Assembly (NCBI GenBank): GCA_000969725.1
Contig: JXSR01S011348.1
From: Ophiothrix spiculata
Taxonomy: Eukaryota > Echinodermata > Ophiuroidea > Amphilepidida > Ophiotrichidae
DNA length: 21,110 bases
Direction: 5' to 3' (one strand)
Shown here: in pieces, positions 8,580-19,483 of the stretch
Numbering within the stretch: the stretch's first letter is position 1
How the letters are laid out: the number at the start of each line of letters is the position of its first letter
The notes under the pieces: model-generated
Database searches by the model: none
What the model was told of the DNA's origin: nothing
The model's input: the letters and a program-made list of their open reading frames with translations, nothing else
Position numbers and translations under genes: made by a program

Positions 8580-11030
8580 TACAGTTTATTGACTAAGGTA
8601 ATTTATAGTAAAGAGAATGGATCATCTTTTAAGGGTTAACACTTAACTTCGCGAAGGAACTTTATGTTGAAACTCTTTTCACTGATAAAATACCCCAAAA
8701 GAAAACAAATCAAACATTGGACTAACGCTTTCAAATGGTGGTACATACAAGATTTATCTTGTTCGGGCAAATATTTCCCACTAAAATTTGCAAAGTCACT
8801 TCCCAAGGCTTTTTTGCAATACAATAAAATTCGGCTTTAATCTGCACAATGTAAGTGCAAATATATTCCTGTAATATACTTTGAAAAAAAAAGAAATGTT
8901 CTATTTTATAGGAAAAACAAAGTTGAAGAGTACCCTCGAATATGGTTAATTATGTTAATTAGAACAAGAATGGAAGGGTACCGGGTCGATTTGATTTTTT
9001 GCTACCAAGTAAAGTGTATTGTAATGTTAGGCAGTTACATGGACAATTACTTCGTGGTTTTAATGTTGGATCCATATGGACTTTTTGACCAATAAGGCAA
9101 GAGTCCTTTTTACACCATGTAGCAATTCACTCAACTTTTTGACTTCTCAAATTACCATATGTTTCAAGTGCAGGTTGTACCGATATAAAAAAAAAATATA
9201 ATAGAATTAAAGCAAATAATCTACTCTAAAACTCAATCTCTTATCTGTACACACTGTATGTGTAACAGTGACTTCACACATAAGCCGACGTCAAACCTTA
9301 GTTAGGATATTGCCCTGTTTAAACAACAACTCCTGGGAAAAGCAATATGGCCTTCTTATTAATAAACACCCGATAGAGCCAAGGATGGTTTGACTATGTG
9401 CTATCACGATGATCTGACGTCTTACAGGCCGCAATATGTCTAGAGTCTTCTTTATCGGATTCCCTTGAGGCTGATCTGAATAGAATGCTCCAAAAGCTAT
9501 TTAGGGCAGGATATTATAAAATATTGTAATATATACTCCTACAGGTAGTGCTAGAGATTCTTTAATTATTTATACGTATCTAAAGCTTACTTATCTCTGT
9601 AGATTCAGAGTAATTTTGTATAACCTAATCCTCCTAGCTTTTCGGTACGAGTATTCACTATCTATGAATTCTCTTACAATGCAATGTGATTCATATATTT
9701 GCAACGGGGGATATTTGAACAGGCATATGTTGTTTATAACTCCAAATGCAAAAATGCACCATAATACTGAGAACCTGTTTTGTGTAATTGTCGAGATAAT
9801 GTTTATTTATTTGATATCAGTAAGGGTACGCTTCAAAGCTCATTCGACAGTTGTCTGTCGGTTTGGTCTGTTATGAGTGGTTGGCTTTTGTTTATTTCGG
9901 TTGGCACATCCAGAACCGCAAAGAACTGACAGATGGCCGCCTGTTAAATTTTAAAGCAGCCCCTTTATGTATTTATTATAATATTCTGCTTATGCGCCAA
10001 ATTTCATTGAAAAAAATCGTTTGGGAAACATATTTGTAAATGTGGCGGGTTCATTTCCTTGAAATAGGAAAATTAGCATCAACATTTGTTTAATATTCTG
10101 CCCGTTTTGATGAAACAAAATGAGATATTTTCAATTTATTATTTCATAAAAATTTTGTCACACTTAGGTAATTGTTTTGTACAAATTTTTAATTGTTCTA
10201 AATTTGTTAAATTGCACCCAACACTTGATGCACTAACGGGAATCAGAAGTATTGATTGATAAGTTCTAAGCCTAAGGTAGAAAGATATATGCTACAAAGT
10301 TCAAATTTACACCGTTTTATTCTTCAAATAGAAATTCAAGAAGTTCCATGTGTATATCTGTTTTATTTTTTAATTTGCAGGTAAAACTCAAATCTAAAAC
10401 TCAAAACTCAACCGGTAACTACACCATGTACACGGAACCGCCACTTCTAGCTTGTTGCTTAGTTCTGAACAATGGGAACAGTCCACATCCAATGGTTCCG
10501 AGCGGTCAGTAGTCAATTGAGTTATTAAGTGATCACTTAATATACTTCAACGAAACGTACCAGCACATATATATTTCAATCATTTAAATAATAATTCATT
10601 TTCGATTACCATACCTTTCCACCATCTATACAATTTTAGTAAACTGAAATTGAAAGCTTAAATTGATTTGACCGTTAAATATGTATTCCAGATATTCATT
10701 TTATATACCGACAAAATCTGTTTGTGCAACACATTTTGCATCTTTGATAAGCATTTAAAGATTGTAAATATCCAAAGCGTAGAGGAACGTCTTAAGTAGG
10801 CACGATTGTAACCTTAACAAGAAGTCCCTGGAGCTACATTCCAATCCAATAATTCCAATCTATACTATTCACAATAATTCAAACTATGAATAAATAACGT
10901 CCTAGACAGATATTTATGCATATACATGAAGCTTGAATTATTAGTATTTAAATAGCGCAAATGAGCTGCATGCTAAACGGGCTTGTTTCTTTCGACATAT
11001 CTGTAAATTAATAAATTAATTTGCCGACTT
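8580..11030 (+). repeat. Long duplicated unit, copy B
   Basis: Aligns with A and C over about 2.45 kb. The boundary with C falls near 11028-11031, where TTTGCCGA (matched by CCGATCTCAT in A and C) switches to CTTAGCCAGTTTA, the start of the next unit. The last ~150 bp of the unit are therefore missing and B and C are in direct tandem. B shares with C a stretch of about 75 bp (about 8997-9068 here) that A lacks, so B and C are probably the closest pair. The 93-nt conserved block is at 10685-10777. The short open frames (9616-9876, 9851-10039) are shifted relative to those in A and C and show no coding conservation. Confidence 0.85.
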
Positions 11031-13592
11031 AGCCAGTTTAAATTGACTGAGATAATTTAGTAAAGAGGCTGGATCAACTTTTAAGGGTTAACAATTAACT
11101 TCGAGAAGGAACTTTATGTCGAAACTCTTTTCACTGATAAAATACCCAAAAAGAAAAAACATCAAACATTGGACTAACGCTTTCAAATGGTGGTACATAA
11201 AAGATGTTTCTTGTTTGGGCAAATATTTCCCACTAAAATTCGAAAAGTTACTTGCTGAAGCTATTTTTGCAATACAATAAAATTCGGCTTTAATTTGCAA
11301 AATGTAAGTGCAAATATATTCCTGAAAAAAATTTGCAAAAAAGAAATGTTTGATTTTATAGAGAACAAAATTTGAAGAGTGCCCTCGAAATGGTTAATTA
11401 ATATGTTAATTAGTACAAGAATGGAAGGGTCGATTTGATTTTTTGCTTCCAAGTAAAATGTATTGTAATGTTAGACAATTATATGGACAATTACTTCGTG
11501 GTTTTAATGTTAGATCCATATGGACTTTATGACCATTAAGACAAGAGTCCTTTTTACACCATGTAGCAATTCACTCAACTTTTTGACTTTTCAAATTACC
11601 ATATGTTTCAAGTGTAGGGTGCACCGATATAAAATTAAAAAGATATAACAAAATTAAAGCAAATAATCTAATCTATAACTCAATCTCTTACCGGTACTCA
11701 ATGTATGTGTAACAGTGACTTCACGCAAAAGCCGACGTCAAACCTTAGTTAGGACATTGCCCTGTTTGAACAACTTCCCCTGGTTAAAGCAATAAGGGAT
11801 TCTTATTAATAAACACCCGATAGAGCCAGGGATGATTCGACTATGTACTATCACGATGATCTGACGACGGTTTTAAAGGCCGTAATATGTCTAGAGTCTT
11901 ATTTATCGGATTCCCTTGAGGCTGATCTGAATAGAATGCACCAAAAGCTATTTAAGGCAGGATATTACAAAATATTATAACACATACTCCTACAGGTAGT
12001 GCTAGAGATTCTTTAATTATTTATACGTATCTAAAGCTTACATTACTCAGTAGATTCAGAGTAATTTTGAATAACCTAATCTTCTTAGCTTTTCAGTACG
12101 AGTATTCACTGTTTACGAATTATCTTACAATGCAATGTGATACATTAATATTCCACAGGCATATTGAACAGGCATATGTTGTTTATAACTCTAAATGCAA
12201 AAATGAACCCGTTTTGTGTCATTGTCGAGATATTGATTATTAAATCAGTAAGGGTCCGCTTCAAAGCTCAATCGACGGTTGACTGTCGGTTCTTGTCTGT
12301 TATGAGCGGTTGGCTTTTGTTTATTTCGGTTGACTCATTTAGAACCGCCAAGAACCGACAGACGACCGCTTGTTGAATTTTGAAACAGACCCTTATGTAT
12401 TCATTATAATATTTTGCTTTATGCGCCAAATTTCATTGAAAAAATCGTTTCGGAAACAGTTTTGTAATATATGGCGAGTTCATGGCTCATGGTTTTTTCT
12501 GGCTGTCTTGATGCAACATAATAACGCATTTTCAATTTATTATTTTATAAAAGTTTGCATGCTTAGATATTTTTTTTGTTCAAATGTTTGTTCTAAATTT
12601 GTTGAATTGCACCCCACCCCTTGATGCACTAACGGGAGTCAAAATTAATTGTTATGATAAGTTCTAAGCCTAAAGTAGAAATAGATATGGTACAAAGTTC
12701 AAATTTACACCGTTTTATTCTTTAAAAAGAAATTCAAGAAGCAGGAGTTTCATGTGTATATCTGTTCTATTTTTTTTAACTTGCAGGTATTATCTAAAAA
12801 CCAAAACGCAATCGGTAACTACACCATGTACACGGAACCACCACTGCTAGATTGTTGCATTAATAGTTCTGAACAATGGGAACCGTCCACATCGAATGGT
12901 TCCGAGCGGTCAGTAGTCAATTAAGTTATTAAGTGATCCCTTAATATAATTCACCGAAACGTCAGGAACACCCATCTCGATACCAATACATATATATTTA
13001 AACCATTGCAATGATAATTTATTTTGGATGACCATACTCTCCCACCATCTGTGACAATTTTGCTTACCTGAAATTGAAAACTGATATTGATATGACCGTT
13101 TAAAGTGCATTCCAGATATTCATTTTATATACCGACAAAATCTGTTTGTGCAACACATTTTGCATCTTTGATAAGCATTTAAAGATTGCAAATATCCAAA
13201 GGGTTAGCGTAGAGGAACGTCTTGAGTAGGCACGATTGTAACCTTAACAGGAAGTCCCCGGAGCTACATTCCAATCTATACTACTCACGATAATTCAAAC
13301 TATAAATTAATAACGTCCTAGACAGATATTTATGCATATGCCTGAAGCTTGAATTATTAGTATTTAAATAGCGCAAATGAGCTGCATACTAAACGGGCTT
13401 GTTTCTTTCGACATATCTGTATATTATTAAATTAATTTGCCGATCTCATATTTTCTTGTTTTATGAATATTAAGGAAACAACAGTCTAGATTTGTTATTT
13501 CTTTGCCTTTTTGAACATTTATTATGCAATAACCACATGATACTAAACTTGTTTGATATATTTACATTGCTGAAAAAATATTATGTTACCAA
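11031..13592 (+). repeat. Long duplicated unit, copy C
   Basis: Follows B head-to-tail and is complete to the same 3' end as A (TTTTGAACATTTATT...GCAATAACCACA...TTATGT(T/A)ACCAA). It lacks the 198-bp hairpin and contains its own small deletions, for example near 12160 and 12230. The 93-nt block is at 13109-13201 with one substitution. Small frames at 12164-12376, 12370-12624 and 12910-13110 are not shared intact with A or B. Confidence 0.85.
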
Positions 13593-13606
13593 CCATTTTT
13601 TTTTAT

Positions 13607-13977
13607 CCCGCCTTGTTCAAGGTCACTTCTCTACTCAAGTTGAGTGGTCATATGGAATGTTTATCTTTAGTGGAGTGATGAGAAGGTGATTGAATGTCTT
13701 GGTCACGCTTGACTGCGCCAAGTGAATGATTGGAAGCAAAGCACAACATGATCCTTCAACGCCCCTGAATTTACAAAAAAATACAAAAATGGGGTTGTTA
13801 TGAACGTGGAATGGTCCCTGACGGACTAAGACATCTTCAAAACCTTTTAATATGTCATATACAGCCAGGAACAATCCCGCGTTCACCAAAACCCTATTTT
13901 TGTAAATTGAGAGGTGTTGAATGATCATTTTGTCCTTGAACAAGACGGGGTCAAATCAAATTTGACCTAAAATCACG
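13607..13977 (-). mobile_element. Internal fragment of the foldback element family, inverted copy
   Basis: The reverse complement is collinear with the interior of 740-1474. It shares the apical hairpin (here around 13824-13864), TTGGCGCAGTCAAGCGTGAC, CCAAGACATTCAATCACCT, ATAAACATTCCATATG and ACTCAACTTGAGTA. Both outer arms are gone. It keeps a segment beside GGTCAAATTTGATTTGACC (positions about 13920-13972) that the left arm of the 740-1474 copy has lost, which shows that the parent element had longer paired arms. The 102-codon minus-strand frame at 13635-13943 is simply this repeat and is disrupted in the other copy. Confidence 0.8.
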
Positions 13978-13990
13978 TTTAACACACAAG

Positions 13991-14842
13991 ATGTTTTTTT
14001 AGCTGCCGGGTTATTGATTTGTTGAAGGGAACGCACTCTAGGAATCATGTAGCCTTGATTCAACGCTATTTTGGCAATTTCTTTCATTCTTATTGAATAT
14101 TATACACCAAGTCTCAGACATCAACCTCAAATATCTAGTTGAACCCAATTGGCAACCAACATAGGCCTACTAATATTTTACCCCATATCTGGTCTATTTA
14201 TATCACAAATCACAGATGTGGTCTCATATCATGATTCTCCCTTCCCTTCAAATTGGACTTAGGGATTTGCCAGTCAGAATTAGGGAATGACCATTCATGT
14301 GGTTTAATCACAAATGCAACAGCATTATGTTTATAGCATGGTTTATTGAGGGTTATGTATGAATAATGTACAAGCTGAGAATATCAAGATTTGGACCCGC
14401 TTTGGACGTGTAGATTTTTGTTTATTTGGGTTGATTTGAAAACAACTACTAGTATTATTATTAGAAAAAGAAGCTCATCAGACAATTACGAAAAAAGGGA
14501 CAGGATAAGTGAAATTTGCAGATCATAGACTTGCAGCTAGTCTAGGAATCATGCAAATGATAAATGTAATATAGAGCTTCGGAATGAGGAATCAAATGGG
14601 AAAATGAAATATAGAGCTTAGAAGTAAGACTCTTAAAACTTATGTTAAAAATAATGTTTGTCAAATGTTATGAATAATTTTACACGAAAGTTCAACATTT
14701 TACTTTGTAATTTATGTAATTTTCCAGAAATTTGTTACAGTGCAGGAAAGTATATATTGAAAGAATATTCGTAACATTGATGAATAATGACCAAAGTGAG
14801 AATTAATAGAAGGTAAGTAGATCCCATATTAAATATGTACAA
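13991..14842 (+). repeat. Duplicated flank Z', second copy (interrupted)
   Basis: Positions 13991-14049 and 14554-14842 match 7601-7897. Between them is a block without counterpart (next feature). Just after it, a local duplication of about 40 bp is visible: AAATG.TAAATGTAATATAGAGCTT (from about 14556) is followed by AAATGGGAAAATGAAATATAG (from about 14596), where Z has one such segment. Confidence 0.78.
14050..14540. mobile_element. 491-bp block bounded by a 13-bp direct repeat
   Basis: TCTAGGAATCATG occurs exactly at 14037-14049 and 14541-14553, and the paralogue Z has the site once (7647-7659, last base A). This is the pattern of an insertion with a 13-bp target duplication, the length typical of LINE-driven retroposition. 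The block has no poly-A or poly-T end, no A/B box I can see and no protein. The reverse reading, loss in Z by recombination between two pre-existing 13-mers, is possible. Confidence 0.6.
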
Positions 14843-15941
14843 TGACGTTTGAAAAAAAATAAGTCATTTCTTTTTGTCTTAACGTCAACATAGCAATGAT
14901 CAATATCTCCTATGCAACATCTATCATTTGCTTTTATCAGAGAGCGTATTACTTTGGGGAGAACAAAAATATACTACAGTCATCAAATCAACTCAACTAG
15001 TCCATCCGGTTCGTTGCTTTCTTAAAGCTTAATGTTGTTCATTTAAAAAAAATGATATTGATATCAACTACTTGTGCTTTAATTCTTCCTACAGTTGTAA
15101 GACAAAGCGTGCTCATGGTGAACAATATACTTTGATTTCATATCATGGAGTAAAAACTTTAAACAGGAAAATTATTTTTCAGAGAAATAATGAAACATTC
15201 TTTAAAGATAATGTTTTTAGCTTGTTTTTAAGCTTTGAAACAGTTCTAGTGCAATCTAATATTTATGTGTTCCCATTCCTTATTCTCTTTACTATTATCA
15301 AACTATTATCAATATCAGAGCAATAATCTTATTTTAAAGACGACTACTCTCAATCATAAAATTCATGGTTACTTGCTTTTATTTTCTTTCATGAAATGTA
15401 AAACGATCAAATAAATTTTAACTCATAGTTCCGCTTGTGCACTTACATAAATAAAACGTAACTATTTTATCAAAGGAGTGGGCCATATGGTATTAGTCAT
15501 AGAGATGTGATGAAATGTAACTTCATTTGGAGTGAGGCGTTGGTCCGTCGGCTAATTTTTCCTTCGTAGGGTCGAAAGCTCATGTTTGATTTAGCAGTGT
15601 ACGTTAACTTTGCAGGTTGCCGAATTCTTTTGCAATGCCAGTTATAGTTATTATATTTCTCTAACAATGTAAATATTGTAAAAGATAGAAAAGATAAATA
15701 AAATATTAAATCTTGCTGGAAGGCAATTGCAATGAGCGTCTTCAGTGAGCTTGTTTTCAAAAGCTAATGTTGTGAGTGACGAAACAAGGCAACACACCAG
15801 TTTAATTTCATCACCTCTACATTAAGCAGCTGGTAATTATGCGTTATGCAATGAATACGCGAATACGTATGGTCATTCGTCTTCTGCTTTGTATCAAAGA
15901 GTAACATAGATGACAATAACCTCAACATATGGCCCTAATAG
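14843..15941. other. AT-rich DNA, no gene seen
   Basis: No supported gene, RNA or repeat. The 84-codon plus frame at 15072-15326 and the 87-codon minus frame at 15497-15760 have no recognisable motif and chance-like composition. Confidence 0.5.
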
Positions 15942-16125
15942 CGTAACGTGTAACATAATATGTGGACAAAAACGAGGTCGCATTTTGAAGAATGGTCCAC
16001 AGCTTGTACCCGATTAAGCGTAATACACATCAAGGACGATGTCAGGATTTATCGATATTTCAAGTTGAGTAGGATTATTAATTATGAGACCTCGTTTTTG
16101 TCTACAAACACTGTTACACGTTACG
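15942..16125. mobile_element. 184-bp MITE with 38-bp terminal inverted repeats
   Basis: The ends 15942-15979 and 16088-16125 are reverse complements at 33 of 38 positions, running CGTAACGTGTAACA ... ACAAAAACGAGGTC inward. The 108-bp middle is unpaired and non-coding. I could not find a convincing target duplication: the flanks are CCTAATAG on the left and TTGATTGG on the right. The superfamily is therefore open. The frame at 15960-16142 is a by-product. Confidence 0.72.
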
Positions 16126-16138
16126 TTGATTGGAGCCA

Positions 16139-16154
16139 CTGATCACGTGATCAG
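16139..16154. other. Perfect 16-bp palindrome centred on CACGTG
   Basis: CTGATCACGTGATCAG reads the same on both strands and centres on an E-box core CACGTG (bHLH-type binding site). It lies 13 bp outside the preceding MITE. Function as a regulatory site is only an inference; no promoter or gene is nearby in the window. Confidence 0.5.
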
Positions 16155-16669
16155 CCAAGAATCGTTAACCAGCGACTATTGAGAAATAGTAATCAAATGA
16201 GCTCTTGGGTATATGGTGATAAAGTGTCAGGGGCCTGTTTGTATTCATTTATTCTATATTTTTCCATTGAATATTGACCACTCAGTTTGTCAATTATTGC
16301 ATGGTGTATCTTATTCACCTGTCTTCAGTAAGGAGGAAGGAAGTCGTTTGTATTCCAAGTGTCGGTGCTCCTGTTACCGCCATCAATAATGCATAGGTCA
16401 ACGAAGTATAGAATTCCTGAATTTGCAGGTGACATTTTTAGTGCATCAACGCGGGACAAATGACGACAACGATGATGCACACAAAATAATATCAATTTGT
16501 GAGAGTGACTATGCTGGCAGTTGAGGTCAATGAACTATTTATACTTCTTAATTTAGAGTCCCGTTGTAAAAGTAATCTAAGTAGTCTCTCTGGAATCTAA
16601 GTTCGCAATCCAAAGACGATAACGGATTCATACTATAATTCATGGGATTGCAAGTGTTTGTGTCTGGGT
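16155..16669. other. Anonymous DNA, no gene seen
   Basis: Somewhat GC-richer than the flanks but without an open frame, RNA gene or repeat I can support. Confidence 0.45.
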
Positions 16670-17035
16670 TAATCAGTTTATAACTCAAGACCCCTTGACC
16701 CGACCTGGACAAAACTTGAACCATTTATAGCAATTGGCCTCCAGAGTGTTACAGGGGTGATCCGGTGGTTGTTATCCAATATCAAAGGTAATCTAAAAGT
16801 CAAAGTTTGAAATTGCACAAAAAGCACACCCCAGGTAATTTTGAGGTCAAGGCCATATCGCTAAAACCCTCGATACTATAAACCTGGACCAAACTAGGCA
16901 ATGAATAGCAATTGAACCCTTGAGTGTTACAGGGATGGTCCAGTGGAGGTTATGTAAGGTCAGAGGTCATCTAGAGGTCAAATCTTTATATTCTCCAAAA
17001 AGTAGACCTACGGTCAACCCAGATCATTTCGAGGT
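16670..17035 (+). repeat. Diverged two-copy tandem repeat, period about 179 bp
   Basis: Anchor words recur at a 179-bp offset: CCTGGAC (16704, 16883), ATAGCAATTG, GAGTGTTACAGGG, GGTCC/GATCC GGTGG-like words, and CCAGGTAATTTTGAGGT against CCAGATCATTTCGAGGT. The copies are clearly related but diverged by many substitutions. The GAGGTCA word recurs in both. No coding frame. Confidence 0.7.
16957..16980 (+). promoter_or_regulatory. Three AGGTCA half-sites in DR1 + DR5 arrangement (possible nuclear-receptor site)
   Basis: Exact AGGTCA hexamers lie at 16957-16962, 16964-16969 and 16975-16980, giving direct repeats with spacers of 1 and 5 nt. In animals, DR1 is bound by RXR/HNF4/PPAR-type receptors and DR5 by RAR-RXR. 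The array sits in a tandem repeat, the equivalent place in the first copy is degenerate, and there is no gene in view, so it may be a repeat-family motif without regulatory role. Confidence 0.35.
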
Positions 17036-17556
17036 AAAAAGAACAGATTAATGTCATTCAAGGTTAAAACTCAATTAAAGATCAAATCAAAAGACCATTG
17101 ATTAAAAAGTAAAACTTAACCTTCAAAGTTGAAGTTATTTTGCAATTAAGTAACTTGGTTTTAGCTCTGTGCGGATAAAATAACGGTATTAACTTTAAGT
17201 AATAATACCATGGGTGACGCTAAAGATAAAAATACCACAAATTCACGTGGATGTCGGATCAATTTTAAATCATTTTTTACGTGTTACATAAAAAGGAGAA
17301 AAACAAGCAAGGTGGAAAATATAAGAAGACAATCAGTAAAAGAAACAGATAAAATGAAAGGATGAAAAAAGCGATGTAAAAGACAAAAGAAAAGGGAAAA
17401 TAAATAAGCCAAAAGAAACAGTACCCTAGTACAACCTATACCTTTGACTAAATAGACTTATTTTAATCAGGTTCAATTAGATAGTTCACTAAATACCAAT
17501 CCTTAATACAAATAATATTCTAAAAAAAGAAAAGAAGACGAATACAAAAAAAAAAG
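17036..17556 (+). other. Anonymous DNA with a purine-rich tract
   Basis: No gene. Positions about 17290-17430 and 17520-17557 are strongly purine-biased on the plus strand (AAAGGAGAAAAAC, AAAAGACAAAAGAAAAGGG), with a mixed segment between. The tract precedes the dispersed repeat at 17557, as the similar tract at 18955-19294 precedes its second copy. Confidence 0.5.
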
Positions 17557-17770
17557 ACAGTACTCAGACATCTTTCACAACCCGAAAACACCTTGATTAT
17601 TTATTCTAATCACGCTCGATGAGATTATTAACTGAATATCAATCCGTATTGCAAATACTATAGATTACTTTCTCAGCAAGAGACATGCACTGACCGTTTG
17701 GTAATTCACCTCCTTATAAATCAAATCAAATGCCTTCATCAATCAAATGTAGGTCAGTTGAAGCTGTAAA
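17557..17770 (+). repeat. Dispersed direct repeat R, copy 1
   Basis: Aligns with 19484-19695. Shared words include ACTCAGACA, TTTCACAACC, TATTCTAATCACG, TGCACTGACCGTTTGGTAAT, TCACCTCCTTA and GTAGGTCAGTTGA. Same orientation, offset about 1.93 kb. No terminal inverted repeats are obvious. With the purine-rich tract upstream in both, the repeat unit may be longer than the aligned part. Confidence 0.78.
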
Positions 17771-18285
17771 ACCACACTTAAAAGTATCAAAACGAGAAGC
17801 AGACACCTGAAGCCTTGGAAGATCAGGTTTCCTTAGAATTTAACTTAAATCATACAGAAGCAAAGTCACAGGTGTGGTCTTCTTGATAAATATTTCTTTA
17901 TTCATTATACTTTCACCAGAAAACGCTATTCTATATAGTAGATATTCACAAATTCAAACATTTTGTTCGTGTTTTACCTTCGGATATTTTACTCTTTATA
18001 ACAAGTGATTGCACCGTAAAACACTGTAAAGTGAAATTCATGATTTTGATTAATAATGATATCGATGAGTTATTAAAAGAAAATAATTGTTTTTCCTTGC
18101 AAAAGTTGCCTTCTTCAAAACCTTAAAATATTGCACAAAATCTGTACAACGAATGATACAATGATAATATGTGATATAAAAAGCACACTTTCTTTAAAAC
18201 ATGACCAAAGTACTGTAGAACTTACAGCTACTATACATGCACTTAAAATTTGAAAATGTTTTAATAATAGATCCTATAATAAACA
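17771..18285. other. AT-rich DNA, no gene seen
   Basis: No supported gene, RNA or repeat in this stretch. Confidence 0.5.
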
Positions 18286-18353
18286 TTAACACTTAAGTGG
18301 TCAAGGTCTTCCACATGTCCGTTATGGACCCCCCTTGACCACTTAAGTGTTAA
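18286..18353. other. 68-bp hairpin with 21-bp perfect arms ending in TTAA
   Basis: Positions 18286-18306 and 18333-18353 are exact reverse complements (TTAACACTTAAGTGG...). The outermost four bases are TTAA on both sides (18286-18289, 18350-18353), which could be either part of the stem or a TTAA target site as used by piggyBac-type elements. The loop is 26 nt. A transcript would fold into a stable stem, but there is no evidence for one. Confidence 0.65.
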
Positions 18354-18954
18354 CATAAAGTAGCCATCAAATAAACGTCAAAATTGGGTTAAAACACTTA
18401 TTTTAGCTATAATTTATTCATATATATGCTAATGTAAAAAGATTGGAAACAAAAATATCAGAAGGGAAATAAGCCTGATAGTCATTGTGGAAAATAAAGA
18501 TAATCGTGTAGATCACCCAATTTTTATTTCCTTTCGGCCCCTCGCAAATTTGACATTTTTTGAACTGACGATTTGCCAATGGAAGGTACAATGATTTGAA
18601 ATATTTGGTTTTTACTTTTTTCGTTACTATTACATGTTGCTTCAGTCAAAACACTTGAACATCTATGTAACAACAAGTTCTTTGCAAGAAAAAATATATT
18701 GACTTCTTCTCTTTTATGATAAACAAATTGTAGTTTCAACAAGCGAGATGTATGTAAAGGGCCTGTGGCAATGGGTTCCTAATAGAGTCTAATCAATAGT
18801 GTGTGTCTTTAAGAGCCCTAATGTATGTTATTTATAATCAAAACAGTTACACCTTAAAAGGGAAAACTTGTCGACTTGTTTAAAGCAAAAACAAATCATT
18901 AAGTGAACTATCTCATCGAATATTACTGAAGGAGAGACAAAGATACTTGAATGT
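18354..18954. other. AT-rich DNA, no gene seen
   Basis: Nothing supported. A 72-codon minus frame (18524-18742) has no recognisable motif. Confidence 0.5.
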
Positions 18955-19294
18955 GAAAAAAGGTCATTGCATTGAAAAGGAAATAGAAAACAAAGACAGT
19001 GGAACTAAGGAGAATAATAATGTAGGGGAAAATGAAAGAAGAAGAAAAAGAAATGATAGGGAAATAGGTAGAATTTGTAAAACATAAGCAGAACTATAAA
19101 CACACTGGACTAAAAGAATACAAATAGAGAAGGAAAAAAAAGAAGAAACAAACCTGGTCATTGTAAAGAAAAGGAAAATATGCACAGAAAGAGATGGGAA
19201 TGATAAGAGGCTAAGACAAATAGACAGTCGATCAGCAAACAAAAATACAAAGACAAGGAAAGAAAAGGAAAGAAAAAGGAGAAGAAAACACTAA
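18955..19294 (+). other. Purine-rich tract
   Basis: About 340 nt are dominated by A and G on the plus strand (AAGAAGAAAAAGAAATG, GAGAAGGAAAAAAAAG, AGGAAAGAAAAGG), with few pyrimidines. The overlapping minus-strand frames at 18964-19242 and 19158-19394 are Ser/Leu/Phe-rich because of this bias and are not genes. Such strand-asymmetric DNA can be a decayed simple repeat or can adopt triplex structures. Confidence 0.6.
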
Positions 19295-19476
19295 GGCCCA
19301 GTGCAGATTCTCTATCGCATAGAATATTTTTCTTAGAATATTCTATGCTGACGACAAAATGACGTAGGTCATCGAATAAAACACACAGTTTCATACGATG
19401 AGCTACGTCATTTTGTCATCAGCATAGAATATTCTGAGCAAAATATTCTATACGATAGAGGAGTCTTCACCGGGCC
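19295..19476. mobile_element. 182-bp hairpin MITE with TAA target duplication (Harbinger-like)
   Basis: Arms of about 80 bp (19295-19374 and 19396-19476) are reverse complements with few mismatches and one 1-bp indel, around a 21-nt loop. The ends start GGCCC(A/G)GTG and both are flanked by TAA (19292-19294, 19477-19479). A 3-bp TWA duplication is the hallmark of the PIF/Harbinger superfamily, so this is the likeliest assignment. Each arm contains AGAATATTCT (19335-19344, 19426-19435). It sits just upstream of repeat R copy 2. Confidence 0.85.
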
Positions 19477-19483
19477 TAATAAA

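Noticed and set aside
4032..13592. LTR retrotransposon with units as long terminal repeats
   Set aside because: B and C are directly abutting, no internal gag-pol frame lies between A and B, and no primer-binding site or 4-6 bp target duplication is visible.
13635..13943. 102-codon minus-strand frame
   Set aside because: It coincides with the foldback fragment and is disrupted in the related copy at 740-1474.
18964..19394. Two overlapping minus-strand frames rich in Ser, Leu and Phe resembling membrane segments
   Set aside because: They arise from the purine-rich plus strand (pyrimidine-rich codons); no start context, homology or conservation.
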